From NCBI GenBank assembly GCA_964625245.1, contig CAZVAN010000027.1, forward strand, positions 1 to 11,130: a DNA stretch of 11,130 nt, in the 5' to 3' direction. Position 1 is the stretch's first letter. The number at the start of each line of letters is the position of its first letter. This DNA comes from CAZVAN01 sp964625245 (lineage in GTDB: Bacteria; Patescibacteriota; Saccharimonadia; Saccharimonadales; UBA10212). Below are positions 1-6,959 of the stretch, in pieces. The notes beneath the pieces are model-generated. The model saw only the letters and a list, made by a program, of their open reading frames with translations, was not told the origin of the DNA and did not search any database. The position numbers were made by a program, and so were the translations under genes.

Positions 1-47
1 CTGTCCGGCGGACCCAGATGCATATCATTTATGATGGCAAACTTCAT
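1..47 (-). CDS. Metallophosphoesterase, N-terminal fragment (runs off left edge)
   Basis: Reading leftward from the ATG at 45-47, the first 15 codons give MKFAIINDMHLGPPD before the window ends. A hydrophobic beta strand followed by D-x-H-L-G is the first metal-binding motif of calcineurin-like phosphoesterases, whose Asp and His bind the dinuclear metal centre; members cleave phosphomonoesters or phosphodiesters. The start is supported by an extended -10 box (TGATATAAT) ending 6 nt before the ATG, with no Shine-Dalgarno between, so the transcript is probably leaderless. It lies 16 nt downstream of the MazG-like gene on the same strand but appears to have its own promoter. Substrate and subfamily cannot be told from so short a piece. 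Confidence 0.6.
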   Translation of the reverse strand, partial: MKFAIINDMHLGPPD

Positions 48-53
48 GGGTTG

Positions 54-62
54 ATTATATCA
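54..62 (-). promoter_or_regulatory. Extended -10 promoter of the metallophosphoesterase gene
   Basis: TGATATAAT on the minus strand matches the extended -10 consensus TGnTATAAT exactly. It ends 6 nt before the ATG at 47. No convincing -35 is seen, which is usual for extended -10 promoters. Any -35 region would lie inside the 3' end of the MazG-like gene. Confidence 0.6.
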
Positions 63-63
63 A

Positions 64-387
64 TTAGCGATTATCACCACTGCCGTGAAGAGCATTTCGT
101 TCGGCCCGGCTGGCCAGCTTATCGAGGTTGCCCTGAGCCACACTATTCAGGTCAATGTCTAGCATTTGAGCCAGAAGCGCTAAGTACCATAGAGTGTCCC
201 CTAACTCGTCTGTTAGAGCATCCTTATCCAGTTTGGATAAGTCGCTGTTGCCGTCGCGTATCCATTTTTTAACTTTGCCTGCTACTTCGCCTGCTTCGTT
301 GGCTAGCCCCAATGTCACGTAAGGTATATTATTCGCTGAATCTAGAAGTGTGGTCAGGGCTTTTTTCTGATATTCGTCCAGTGTCAT
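64..387 (-). CDS. MazG-like nucleotide pyrophosphohydrolase
   Basis: A 107-aa all-alpha protein of the MazG-like NTP pyrophosphohydrolase superfamily, which hydrolyses (d)NTPs to NMP and pyrophosphate and is thought to clear non-canonical nucleotides. The metal-binding signature ExxE...ExxD is present as E31-A-G-E34 and E61-L-G-D64, followed by a hydrophobic helix and a family-typical N-L-x-K-L-xx-R segment at 87-94. The length suits a single-domain dimeric or tetrameric enzyme rather than the two-domain MazG. The start codon overlaps the stop of the upstream YrdC/Sua5 gene as ATGA, so translation is probably coupled. The substrate is not predictable; the housekeeping role is an inference from the family. 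Confidence 0.88.
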   Translation of the reverse strand: MTLDEYQKKALTTLLDSANNIPYVTLGLANEAGEVAGKVKKWIRDGNSDLSKLDKDALTDELGDTLWYLALLAQMLDIDLNSVAQGNLDKLASRAERNALHGSGDNR

Positions 388-974
388 TTGATCTGCTCCT
401 TTTCGTCTATTTTAACAGCGCCTTGGCGGAGGACCTCCAGCTTATCATTTTTAAGCCTGACTATGGTGGAAGGTAGTCCATCTATTTCACCGACGTCCAC
501 ATAAAAATCAATCTTTTCACCAAAGTAATCTATAGCCTGAGACAAGCTATTAGCCGGTTTACGAGCGTACAAATTGGCGCTGGTGCTGACAATTGGCCCA
601 ACCGATTTAATTAACTTCCTAAGCTGCTTGGTTGGCGGCACTCTAACAGCCAGAGTTCTAGTCCCTCGGTGCAGCCACTCAGGACTATTTGGCGCATCGC
701 AGACAAAAGTAACACTGCCCGGCCAATATTTTTCAATGGCCTCCGCGGCGTTGATGTTAATGTTCAGTTGTTTTAGCTGGCTGGTGTCCGAGATTAGGAC
801 GATAAATGGCTTGCCAATAAACCGGTATTTAAACCGATATATTCGCTCTACAGCAGTCTCATTAAGTGCCCGGCAAGACAGCCCGTAAACTGTATCGGCC
901 GGCATAAAGCCAACGCCGCCTTCCTTTAATGACTTAACTACCCGCTCATCAAACTTATCTGTCACATAACTCAC
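384..974 (-). CDS. Sua5/YciO/YrdC-type threonylcarbamoyl-AMP synthase
   Basis: A 196-aa single-domain YrdC protein, close in size to E. coli TsaC. The family makes threonylcarbamoyl-AMP from threonine, bicarbonate and ATP, the first step of t6A37 modification of ANN-decoding tRNAs. Visible motifs are PADTVYGLSC (25-34), KPFIVLI (55-61), WPGSVTFV (84-91), AVRVP (109-113), the nucleotide-binding GPIVSTSAN (126-134), PSTIVRL (168-174) and LRQGAV (182-187). The usual K-R/G-R-x6-KP stretch reads FKYRFIGKP, a modest deviation. The Sua5 C-terminal domain is absent. The start is GTG at 972-974, with no Shine-Dalgarno. TsaB, TsaD and TsaE are not in the window, so assignment to TsaC rather than a paralogue such as YciO is likely but unproven. 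Stop is UGA. Confidence 0.85.
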   Translation of the reverse strand: MSYVTDKFDERVVKSLKEGGVGFMPADTVYGLSCRALNETAVERIYRFKYRFIGKPFIVLISDTSQLKQLNININAAEAIEKYWPGSVTFVCDAPNSPEWLHRGTRTLAVRVPPTKQLRKLIKSVGPIVSTSANLYARKPANSLSQAIDYFGEKIDFYVDVGEIDGLPSTIVRLKNDKLEVLRQGAVKIDEKEQIK

Positions 975-982
975 GGATATTA

Positions 983-1010
983 AGTTTACAGATACTGGAG
1001 GTTTTTACAA
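983..1010 (-). promoter_or_regulatory. Candidate promoter of the YrdC-MazG unit
   Basis: On the minus strand TTGTAA (1010-1005) and TAAACT (988-983) are separated by 16 bp, and the -10 ends 8 nt before the GTG at 974. Each hexamer matches consensus at only 4 of 6 positions. A small hairpin-forming repeat (GGTTT-TTAC-AAACC on the plus strand, 1000-1013) overlaps the -35. The 78-bp gap from 975 to 1052 holds nothing else recognisable, including no clear terminator for the upstream surface-protein gene. Confidence 0.35.
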
Positions 1011-1052
1011 ACCATAGGCCGCTAAGCCCAAGTTCCTCATTTGGATGCTGGG

Positions 1053-2858
1053 TTAGATCCCGCCGTAACCACCACCGTAGCCGTAGAAGGAACGGTCCGG
1101 CTTATGATAGTCGGAGATTTTAAGAGCCTTGAGCTCATCGCTCAGGCCATTCTTAGACATAATGTAAAGCTCACTGCCATTTTTAGAGACCAACAGATAA
1201 TTGTCGGTGTACCAGCCATAGGTATCGTAGTCGCTTAAACTGGCAATTTGCTTCGGATTGCCCCCATCCTGGTCGCCAATGAACAAAGTATTTTTGCCAT
1301 CGCGCTCTTCTTGCCAGAAAGTTTGCTGACCAGACGGTGAAGCCAGGTACGTTGTAGCCTCATTGTAAAAGCTCTTGTCCGTAAGGTCTGAACTTTGATT
1401 AACGTTGCCCTGCTTATCAAGCACGTAGTAGGTGCTATTTGATGATCCGCTGTCGTAAACACTAAAGTCTAACTCGCTTGGCTTATTTAATCTGAGGTTG
1501 CTGATGTATGACGTGCTGGAGTCAACTGACTTGAGTTGGCGGCTATTAGTACCATCAGGATGAATTGCCGATAAAACGTTTTGCTGACCACTAACCTGAG
1601 TGTATCCGGGGTATTTGTACCAGGTCCGACTATAAACCACGTCATTGCCCATGATTATAGTGTTCCAGATAGCCTCATATTGGGCGTCATAGTTACTAGA
1701 ACCGCTGGCATTGGTATTTGCCAGTGTAGCCAGTTGGCCTGTGTCGGCATTATAACTTTTAATACTAAAGGCGTTGGGCTGCCAGGCGTTATAGCCATTC
1801 CGCCCAACGGTATATATAAAGTAGTGGTTATACCAGCCAACCGGAGTAAAGGTTGCATCACCCTCATCCATTGTCAGTAGTTTGTCGTCATTGGTGTTCA
1901 TGACGAAGAGTTTAGCCTTATCACCGTCCCGTGTGGACAGCAGGGTTAGATAGCCCCAGTCACGACTAGCCAGGAGTATTGTATCGGTGTCGTCTTCTTT
2001 GCCGGTGCCAGGGAGTACCGTTTGCCGACCGCTGCCATCAAGATTAGTCTTAACAATGTCTATCGTGCCACTTAGCTTACTCAAAAAGTAGACCTTGCCA
2101 GAAGCTACCAGCTTGAGATTATTCTGGGCAACTGAGTTGTCGCTAACTTTGATGGTAGTCTTGAGCGAATTATAGCCATTGAAAGACAGATTGGTTGTTT
2201 GGGTCGCAACACCAGCCGGGACTACCACTAGAGCCTCGCCGTTTTTATCCGTTTTAGCGTCAGTGCCAGCTACTTCTATGTCGACGTTGGATAAACCGCC
2301 GCCGTTCACAAAGTCTGTAACTTTAATTTTCACTTGGCGTCCGGTGGCTACAATACTAAGATTAGGAGTATTTTTGGCTTTAAGCACCGGTACCAGCAGG
2401 TCGGTTTTACCATCTTTATAATATTTCTTAGAGACAGTTAGGGTGTGGTGGCCAACACTCAGTGAACGCAGAATAGCTTTGCCGTTACCGTCGGTCTCAG
2501 AACTACTGGAACCATCGCTGACAGTTGCGCCACTAACCGGAGTATTACTAACGGAGTCTTTAATCACGATAATCGCGTCCTTCTTCAGCACTAAACCAGC
2601 GGTGTGATAGCGTGTCCAGGGAATCAGAACCACAAGCCCCATTACCAGGACTACGCTGGCTGGTATAGTCCACCTCTTATGGGTCAGGTATTTTTGCCAA
2701 AGTTGGTGATGGGCCGGTTTCTTAGTTTTGTCTTCAAGATGGGGTAAGTTCTCTTCTGGAGATTCTTCCACTTCAGGGCTGGGTTCGGACTCAGCAATGG
2801 GTTCCGATTTTTCAACTTCCGGCTCAACGGACTCTTCAGGTTCTTGGTCTTTGTCCAT
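1053..2858 (-). CDS. Single-span surface protein: Ig-like beta domains plus probable beta-propeller
   Basis: A 601-aa protein read from ATG at 2856-2858. An open frame extends to a TTG at 2906, but that TTG is the -35 hexamer of a well-formed promoter whose start point falls near 2871, so the longer form is unlikely. Layout: acidic Glu/Pro-rich tail (2-44), basic stretch (46-63), one transmembrane helix (about 64-81), two beta-rich domains resembling carboxypeptidase-regulatory/PEGA-type modules (about 92-161 and 174-238, each with a T-D-x-N-G-x-A turn), then about 330 residues with repeated strand-D-x-x-G/D-G-x-strand units such as TNLDGSGRQTVL, IHPDGTNSRQL and GDQDGGNPKQI, typical of TolB-like propellers. 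It ends in a Gly/Tyr-rich tail, YGYGGGYGGI. Basic residues before the helix predict N-in/C-out topology, with most of the protein outside. Function is unknown; surface binding or sensing is inference. Confidence 0.75.
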   Translation of the reverse strand: MDKDQEPEESVEPEVEKSEPIAESEPSPEVEESPEENLPHLEDKTKKPAHHQLWQKYLTHKRWTIPASVVLVMGLVVLIPWTRYHTAGLVLKKDAIIVIKDSVSNTPVSGATVSDGSSSSETDGNGKAILRSLSVGHHTLTVSKKYYKDGKTDLLVPVLKAKNTPNLSIVATGRQVKIKVTDFVNGGGLSNVDIEVAGTDAKTDKNGEALVVVPAGVATQTTNLSFNGYNSLKTTIKVSDNSVAQNNLKLVASGKVYFLSKLSGTIDIVKTNLDGSGRQTVLPGTGKEDDTDTILLASRDWGYLTLLSTRDGDKAKLFVMNTNDDKLLTMDEGDATFTPVGWYNHYFIYTVGRNGYNAWQPNAFSIKSYNADTGQLATLANTNASGSSNYDAQYEAIWNTIIMGNDVVYSRTWYKYPGYTQVSGQQNVLSAIHPDGTNSRQLKSVDSSTSYISNLRLNKPSELDFSVYDSGSSNSTYYVLDKQGNVNQSSDLTDKSFYNEATTYLASPSGQQTFWQEERDGKNTLFIGDQDGGNPKQIASLSDYDTYGWYTDNYLLVSKNGSELYIMSKNGLSDELKALKISDYHKPDRSFYGYGGGYGGI

Positions 2859-2877
2859 AAATGTTTTCTTATTGATA

Positions 2878-2906
2878 ACTATAGGTATAACAGCCCCTTT
2901 TGCCAA
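2878..2906 (-). promoter_or_regulatory. Sigma70-type promoter of the surface-protein gene
   Basis: On the minus strand TTGGCA (2906-2901), a 17-bp spacer and TATAGT (2883-2878) each match consensus at 5 of 6 positions. Transcription should begin near 2871, about 12 nt before the ATG at 2858. The leader holds AAGAAAA, at best a weak Shine-Dalgarno. This is the strongest two-box promoter in the window, and it decides the start of the gene. Confidence 0.7.
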
Positions 2907-2957
2907 CCTGTTTATGATTATTTCCAGTTTTTAAGCCGGAGTCGATAAATACGCTGC

Positions 2958-2986
2958 TTGTAAAAGTGGCGTTTTAGCTGGATACT
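2958..2986 (+). promoter_or_regulatory. Candidate promoter of the kinase gene
   Basis: TTGTAA (2958-2963), a 17-bp spacer and GATACT (2981-2986), each 4 of 6 to consensus, precede the ATG at 3001 by 14 nt. TATCTA at 2988-2993, 7 nt from the ATG, is a poorer alternative. No Shine-Dalgarno is seen. The -35 faces that of the divergent surface-protein gene across about 51 bp; nothing else was recognised in that AT-rich stretch. Confidence 0.4.
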
Positions 2987-3000
2987 TTATCTAATTTGTC

Positions 3001-3831
3001 ATGGCTATGGAACCCCCGGGAAAAAATCTTCTAATTTTTGAATATAATGGCTCTGCTCGTAGTGGAAAAGGCACGATAGTAAGCTATCTCTCGAAAAAAA
3101 GTAGTCATATTGCCGTAGAAGAAACAGGCGTTGATTATCGGGCTATAACCCGCTCTCTTATATTAAGTGGATCAATAAATACTAAAATGTCCGATCAAGA
3201 AATATCAGCCAAGCTGGATAGCCTAGGTCACGAGCCGTTAAGTGAAATTGTCGCTGGGCGCTCTGCGCTTCTGGCTGAGCACGGGACTGATTCCCTGTAT
3301 TCATCTGACGTTAATGAGCTTGTGGCCACCGTGGGTAAAGTCGAGCTAGCCCGCAAGGCAGTAAAGGCCGGTTTCATAAAACGGGTTGAGGCCGTCCGAG
3401 ACAAAGGCGACCATCAAATATTATTGGTGGATGGCCGTGATCTTGCCAAAGTGCTCAAGGATGTTCCAGGCACCAGCCTGGTGCTTCGTACTTTTGTGAC
3501 CTGCAGCGAGCTTGAGGCAGCCCGCAGGGAATGCTTAAGGTCCGGTATTGATCCACACTCCGCCGCCGGGAGATTCGTTCTAGCTGCTATAGAAAAACGT
3601 ACGCAGGCCGACGCCATGCGACAGTTGGACCCAGTTAAACCTGACCAAGACGCTCTGGATTACTGGCATCCTCCAGGTAGCGTAGATAAAAACGACCTTG
3701 GTAGACAAGCGGTCATAGATGCCAAGCAAATATATTTCGATACCACAGCCTTTGGCAAACTTACGGATTCTAAACAAGCCATGTGTGAAGCGGCCGAGCA
3801 AATGTTTAATAGTGCCCTAGCAGCGACTTAA
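3001..3831 (+). CDS. Divergent cytidylate-kinase-like P-loop nucleotide kinase
   Basis: A 276-aa protein that follows the cytidylate kinase plan. In order: P-loop G17-SARSGKGT25 (compare GPSGAGKGT in E. coli Cmk), a D45-Y-R-A motif where Cmk has the substrate-contacting MYRA, V143-DGRD147 matching the family's (L)DGRD, and R200-x-x-A-D-x-x-R207 followed by DPVKPDQDAL, the equivalent of the lid and R-x-x-A-P-L-x-P-A-x-D-A segment. F246-DTT249 matches the IDTT strand. Cmk phosphorylates CMP/dCMP with ATP. Unlike standard Cmk (about 225 aa), this one has about 25 extra residues (221-245) between the lid and the FDTT strand, an N-terminal extension, and an unusual EYNGSARSGKG P-loop context. It could be the organism's CMP kinase or a paralogue with another substrate. 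ATG at 3001 or 3007 could serve as start. It is alone on the plus strand. Confidence 0.68.
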   Translation: MAMEPPGKNLLIFEYNGSARSGKGTIVSYLSKKSSHIAVEETGVDYRAITRSLILSGSINTKMSDQEISAKLDSLGHEPLSEIVAGRSALLAEHGTDSLYSSDVNELVATVGKVELARKAVKAGFIKRVEAVRDKGDHQILLVDGRDLAKVLKDVPGTSLVLRTFVTCSELEAARRECLRSGIDPHSAAGRFVLAAIEKRTQADAMRQLDPVKPDQDALDYWHPPGSVDKNDLGRQAVIDAKQIYFDTTAFGKLTDSKQAMCEAAEQMFNSALAAT

Positions 3832-3863
3832 AACAGCGGTGGTTTTAAAAAGGTTAGTTTTTT
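3828..3863 (+). terminator. Weak intrinsic terminator candidate after the kinase gene
   Basis: A 7-bp perfect inverted repeat, TTAAAAC (3828-3834) and GTTTTAA (3842-3848) with a 7-nt loop, overlaps the kinase stop codon. A run of six T follows at 3858-3863. The stem is AT-rich and the T run is about 9 nt away, so this is not a classical strong terminator. It sits in the 34-bp gap between two convergent genes, where termination is expected. Confidence 0.35.
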
Positions 3864-3865
3864 GT

Positions 3866-6049
3866 TCAGGTCTTAGACCGCGATAATTTTGACGGCCACC
3901 AGTTCCAGCGGCCAAGCAGGGCAACTATGGACGGAACAAGCAGAGTCCGGACAAAGAAAGTGTCTAATAAGATACCGAATGCAATTCCAAAACCAATCTG
4001 CTGCACCTGTTCGTTGCCACCAACTATGCCTAGGATGGTGAAGGTTCCAGCTAGGATTAACCCGGCCGAGGTTACAGTGGTCCCGGTTATACCTACAGCT
4101 TTGGTGACCGCATCAAACAGCGATTTGTGGTGGTGAGCCTCTTCGCGAATGCGACTCATGACTAAAATGTTATAGTCTTCTCCAAGCGCCATACCAAAGA
4201 TAAACATCAAAAAGGGCAGGACAAAGTTCAGTCCATCTTGATTATAAATATGGACAAAGACTACCATCGCGAAACCTAGCGAAGCCAGGTAGCTTAAACC
4301 TACAGTCGCAATTAAGTACCAAGGCGCGACCAGACTGCGCAGCAATATCGCTAGTAGTGCTGCGATGATTAATAGGACCACAGGAATAATTCGCTTTAAG
4401 TCACGGCTGGCTGTTTGGTTTATGTCATAGCCAACCGAGTCAGCACTGTAAATACTGTTTTGATTAGCACCTATAGACGTGGCTACCTTTTGCAATTCGG
4501 TTCGGACGGATGGAATTGCCGACATCGCCGCGGTGGTTCCGGTAGCTCCAGCCTTTAGTACGCCGTAGAATTGAACTGTCTTGCCATCGGCACTTATGAA
4601 TTGGTTTAGGGCCTGCTCTGCCGGTTGGCCGCTTCCGTGTAAGTTTTGTAGTTCCACTGGCGTCAAAACAAAACCGTTGGCATCAAGCGGTCCACTGATG
4701 GCTTTGAACACTCCTGAGGCTTTCAGTGCTGATTGAGCCTGGGCTATTGGACGAGCATTATCCCAGACGGAAGAGTTGAACCTGAAAATTACTAGCTGTG
4801 GGTTATCGTTGGCGGCTGGAAAATGCTTATCAATAACTTTTTGGCCGGCTGCTGAATCAGTTCCGGCAGGCGCGCTCTGGTTGCCGAACCCGGCTGACTT
4901 ATATCCCAAAAGGCCCAACGACAGGCCACCAAAAACTACTACGCCAACAATCAGTACCAAGATTGGTTTCTTAATAACTCTGTCAGCCAGTCTTCCCCAG
5001 ATGCCAATTTTTTCTACATGTTTATGTGTTTTGGCCGGCCAAAAAACCGCCCGGCCTAGGATTGATAGTAATGCCGGCAAAAAGGTCAAAGAAACGAGCA
5101 GCATCAACACCAGACCGATGGCCAGAGCCGGGCCCAGGCCTTTGTATAGACCAAAGGTGGCCAGCATTAGGCTAAGCAAGGCAGCAATGACAGTTGCCGC
5201 CGAAAAGGTTATTGATTCGCCGACATGGCTTAAGGCTTCTACTACCGCCTGTTTATTTGTTAAGCCTTTTCTCATCTCTTCCCGGACCCGGAAAATTAAG
5301 AATAAGCCGTAGTCGGTCCCTGCTCCCAGTAAGAGCACAATTAGTAGAATTTGCGTTATAAAACCAACTTGCACGCCAGCTTTGGTAGACTCGGCAATAA
5401 CTGGTTGAGCGATTGTTAGTGCTAGCCCGGCTGGTATTAGAGTCACAATAGGCGCTAGGGGCGAGCGAAAAACCAACAACAAGAGCACTAATATAAGGAC
5501 TACAGAATAGATTTCGGTTTTGTTCCGCCCTGAGCTGTTAGTATTCTCTTGATCAACACCGGCGGCCAAATCACCGGTAAGATTAGCGGTGACACCAGCA
5601 GGCAATCCGGAACTATGCATAGCGGCGCGGATACTAGTAATAATATCGGTTGCGCCTTGGCCGAAACCGGCGCCCGAGATACCCACAAAATACTCATGAG
5701 CTTGACCGTCGGCGCTAGCTCCTAAGTCCCTCACCTCAGTGATGTCTTTGACTTTCTTAACCTTATCCACCATCTGTTGAATTGCTACATTATCGGACTT
5801 GGTTAATACTCCTTGATTGCGACTAACAACTATTGCCGAGTTAGTGGCAGTATCTTTGCGCTGAAAAGCCGTCTCAAGCTTTGAGGCTGTATCAGTTGGA
5901 CTATTTTTGGGTAGGAAGTCTGACGTATTGTTTTTCGTGACATCAGTAATGTTCGGGAAATTGGCGGTTACCAGGGGCACGGCCGCAATCCAAGCAATAA
6001 TAATTAGCCATCTAAACTTAACTGAAAAAAGAGCAATTTTCCTAAACAT
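3866..6049 (-). CDS. MMPL/RND-family membrane transporter
   Basis: A 727-aa protein with the duplicated RND layout of MmpL/YdfJ proteins: helix 1 (about 13-30), an extracytoplasmic porter-like domain (about 31-178), a five-helix bundle (about 180-335), a second half starting with a helix (about 361-383), a second soluble domain (about 385-550) and a closing five-helix bundle (about 553-712). The proton-relay Asp-Tyr pairs of this family are both present, D246-Y247 (GAGTDYGLFL) and D625-Y626 (LGEDYNILV), so it should be a working proton-driven exporter. MMPL relatives move lipids, glycolipids, peptides or drugs; the cargo cannot be assigned here. The N-terminus has the usual amphipathic stretch before helix 1. 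A likely extended -10 lies 7 nt upstream of the ATG, and a palindrome resembling a Fur box lies farther upstream. Stop is UGA. Confidence 0.9.
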   Translation of the reverse strand: MFRKIALFSVKFRWLIIIAWIAAVPLVTANFPNITDVTKNNTSDFLPKNSPTDTASKLETAFQRKDTATNSAIVVSRNQGVLTKSDNVAIQQMVDKVKKVKDITEVRDLGASADGQAHEYFVGISGAGFGQGATDIITSIRAAMHSSGLPAGVTANLTGDLAAGVDQENTNSSGRNKTEIYSVVLILVLLLLVFRSPLAPIVTLIPAGLALTIAQPVIAESTKAGVQVGFITQILLIVLLLGAGTDYGLFLIFRVREEMRKGLTNKQAVVEALSHVGESITFSAATVIAALLSLMLATFGLYKGLGPALAIGLVLMLLVSLTFLPALLSILGRAVFWPAKTHKHVEKIGIWGRLADRVIKKPILVLIVGVVVFGGLSLGLLGYKSAGFGNQSAPAGTDSAAGQKVIDKHFPAANDNPQLVIFRFNSSVWDNARPIAQAQSALKASGVFKAISGPLDANGFVLTPVELQNLHGSGQPAEQALNQFISADGKTVQFYGVLKAGATGTTAAMSAIPSVRTELQKVATSIGANQNSIYSADSVGYDINQTASRDLKRIIPVVLLIIAALLAILLRSLVAPWYLIATVGLSYLASLGFAMVVFVHIYNQDGLNFVLPFLMFIFGMALGEDYNILVMSRIREEAHHHKSLFDAVTKAVGITGTTVTSAGLILAGTFTILGIVGGNEQVQQIGFGIAFGILLDTFFVRTLLVPSIVALLGRWNWWPSKLSRSKT

Positions 6050-6056
6050 TACCTAT

Positions 6057-6065
6057 ATACTAACA
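6057..6065 (-). promoter_or_regulatory. Candidate extended -10 of the MMPL gene
   Basis: TGTTAGTAT on the minus strand is TGn followed by TAGTAT (4 of 6 to TATAAT), ending 7 nt before the ATG at 6049. The AGG only 2 nt from the ATG is too close to act as a Shine-Dalgarno. The -35 region (TGTTCA, 6085-6080, 17-bp spacer) is weak and touches the palindrome upstream. Confidence 0.4.
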
Positions 6066-6084
6066 ATTTACATCTGTTATGAAC

Positions 6085-6103
6085 AGTGATGATTATCATT
6101 TTG
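6085..6103 (-). promoter_or_regulatory. Fur-box-like palindrome upstream of the MMPL gene
   Basis: The 19-mer read on the minus strand matches the classical Fur consensus (GATAATGATAATCATTATC) at 14 of 19 positions, including an unbroken 12-base core AATGATAATCAT. The central 11 bases, ATGAT-A-ATCAT at 6089-6099, are a perfect palindrome. It begins 1 nt beyond the preceding gene's stop codon and lies where a repressor could block the MMPL promoter. AT-rich palindromes can also arise by chance, and whether this organism has a Fur-family regulator is not visible here. Confidence 0.35.
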
Positions 6104-6913
6104 CTAGTTAATGGACAATGACTCGAGCATGTTTTTCAATGGTTTTGAGAAGCTGTTGTCATCCCAAATCGAGTCTTGGACGCTTAAAGCTGTACGGGTA
6201 CCAGCGCACTTAGCATCAGCACACTTCAAAAATGTGATACTCACCACCGGGTCGGCTTTAGCCACATCAACCAGCGGGATATCTTGGTCTTTTTGATAGC
6301 CGTTGTCACCAGTTATGTAAATACCATCCAGGCTGCCACCGCCTGGGCTAGTGGCGTATTGTAAAAAGCTAATGTAGGTTGAGCCGCGCTGAGTTTGGGT
6401 TGGCTTGGTGTAGGCAATTTTTTCAGAATCACGCGTTGCGGTAGCTGCGCCCTTATCAAATTCAGTCAGCTTTTGAGTTCTGTCTCGAATTGTCATAACA
6501 ATTAGCCCGTTTACCTGCTGGCCATTGGCGTCTTTTAGCTGGAGAGGTCCCGAAACAACCGTCAACTTTCCGCTGCCGGCCGTGTCGGTTACAGTCCAGC
6601 CTTTGGGATAGTCGAAACCAAGACTGAAACTAGATGAGTCGTAATGCGTGGTGGAGCTGGCTATCCGTGTTTCTGGCTTAACCGTTAGGGCAGTTCGGGT
6701 TTGGGCCGTCTTGGCGGCAGGTTCAGGCTTTAGTAAAAACCAATAAACTCCGGAGCCAATCAGTAGAATCAAGATGATGATTATATAAATTAATTTACTG
6801 CGTTTTGGTTTCTTCCAATACTCCGGCCCAACTTTTTCAGCAGGTGCAGCCGGCGGTGGTAGATTGGGTTGCTGAGTCTCTTGAATCGGCTGGCCTTGTT
6901 GTTCTTCTTCCAT
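6104..6913 (-). CDS. Single-span extracytoplasmic protein, unknown function
   Basis: 269 aa. A Gln/Pro-rich cytoplasmic tail (1-30) and a basic KKPKRSK patch (34-40) precede one strong transmembrane helix (about 41-61), predicting N-in/C-out topology. The outer domain (about 85-269) is beta-rich, with the stretch SFSLGFDYPKGWTV at 95-108 that recurs in PsbP-like or lipoprotein-type domains of Gram-positive-like bacteria; this similarity is from memory and weak. Two cysteines, C231 and C236, lie close together and could form a disulfide outside. TATAAT ends 7 nt before the ATG, so the gene is likely transcribed from its own promoter as a leaderless mRNA. It lies 54 bp upstream of the MMPL gene on the same strand; a link to export is only positional. 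I do not recognise a specific function. Confidence 0.75.
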   Translation of the reverse strand: MEEEQQGQPIQETQQPNLPPPAAPAEKVGPEYWKKPKRSKLIYIIIILILLIGSGVYWFLLKPEPAAKTAQTRTALTVKPETRIASSTTHYDSSSFSLGFDYPKGWTVTDTAGSGKLTVVSGPLQLKDANGQQVNGLIVMTIRDRTQKLTEFDKGAATATRDSEKIAYTKPTQTQRGSTYISFLQYATSPGGGSLDGIYITGDNGYQKDQDIPLVDVAKADPVVSITFLKCADAKCAGTRTALSVQDSIWDDNSFSKPLKNMLESLSIN

Positions 6914-6920
6914 AGGCTAG

Positions 6921-6926
6921 ATTATA
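6921..6926 (-). promoter_or_regulatory. Consensus -10 box of the 269-aa protein gene
   Basis: A perfect TATAAT on the minus strand ends 7 nt before the ATG at 6913, with no Shine-Dalgarno between. No -35 near consensus is found at 16-18 bp. From the TATAAT to the ATG the sequence (TATAATCTAGCCTATG) differs at a single base from that before the 80-aa gene at 7996. Confidence 0.65.
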
Positions 6927-6959
6927 CGCTCAACCAATAAGTACTGGGGTTGAACTTTT

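Noticed and set aside
1235..1462. Short minus-strand frames inside the surface-protein gene (also 1655-1867)
   Set aside because: Alternative frames of a clearly coding region, without start signals or domains.
2859..2906. N-terminal extension of the surface protein to TTG at 2906
   Set aside because: The TTG forms the -35 box of the gene's own promoter and transcription would start downstream of it.
4776..5312. 178-codon plus-strand open frame
   Set aside because: Lies wholly antisense to the MMPL gene, with no promoter, ribosome site or recognisable domain; it is a shadow of the real coding frame.
6074..6086. CTGTT-ATG-AACAG inverted repeat upstream of the MMPL gene
   Set aside because: Five-base arms with a 3-base centre are common by chance; it merely adjoins the better Fur-like palindrome.
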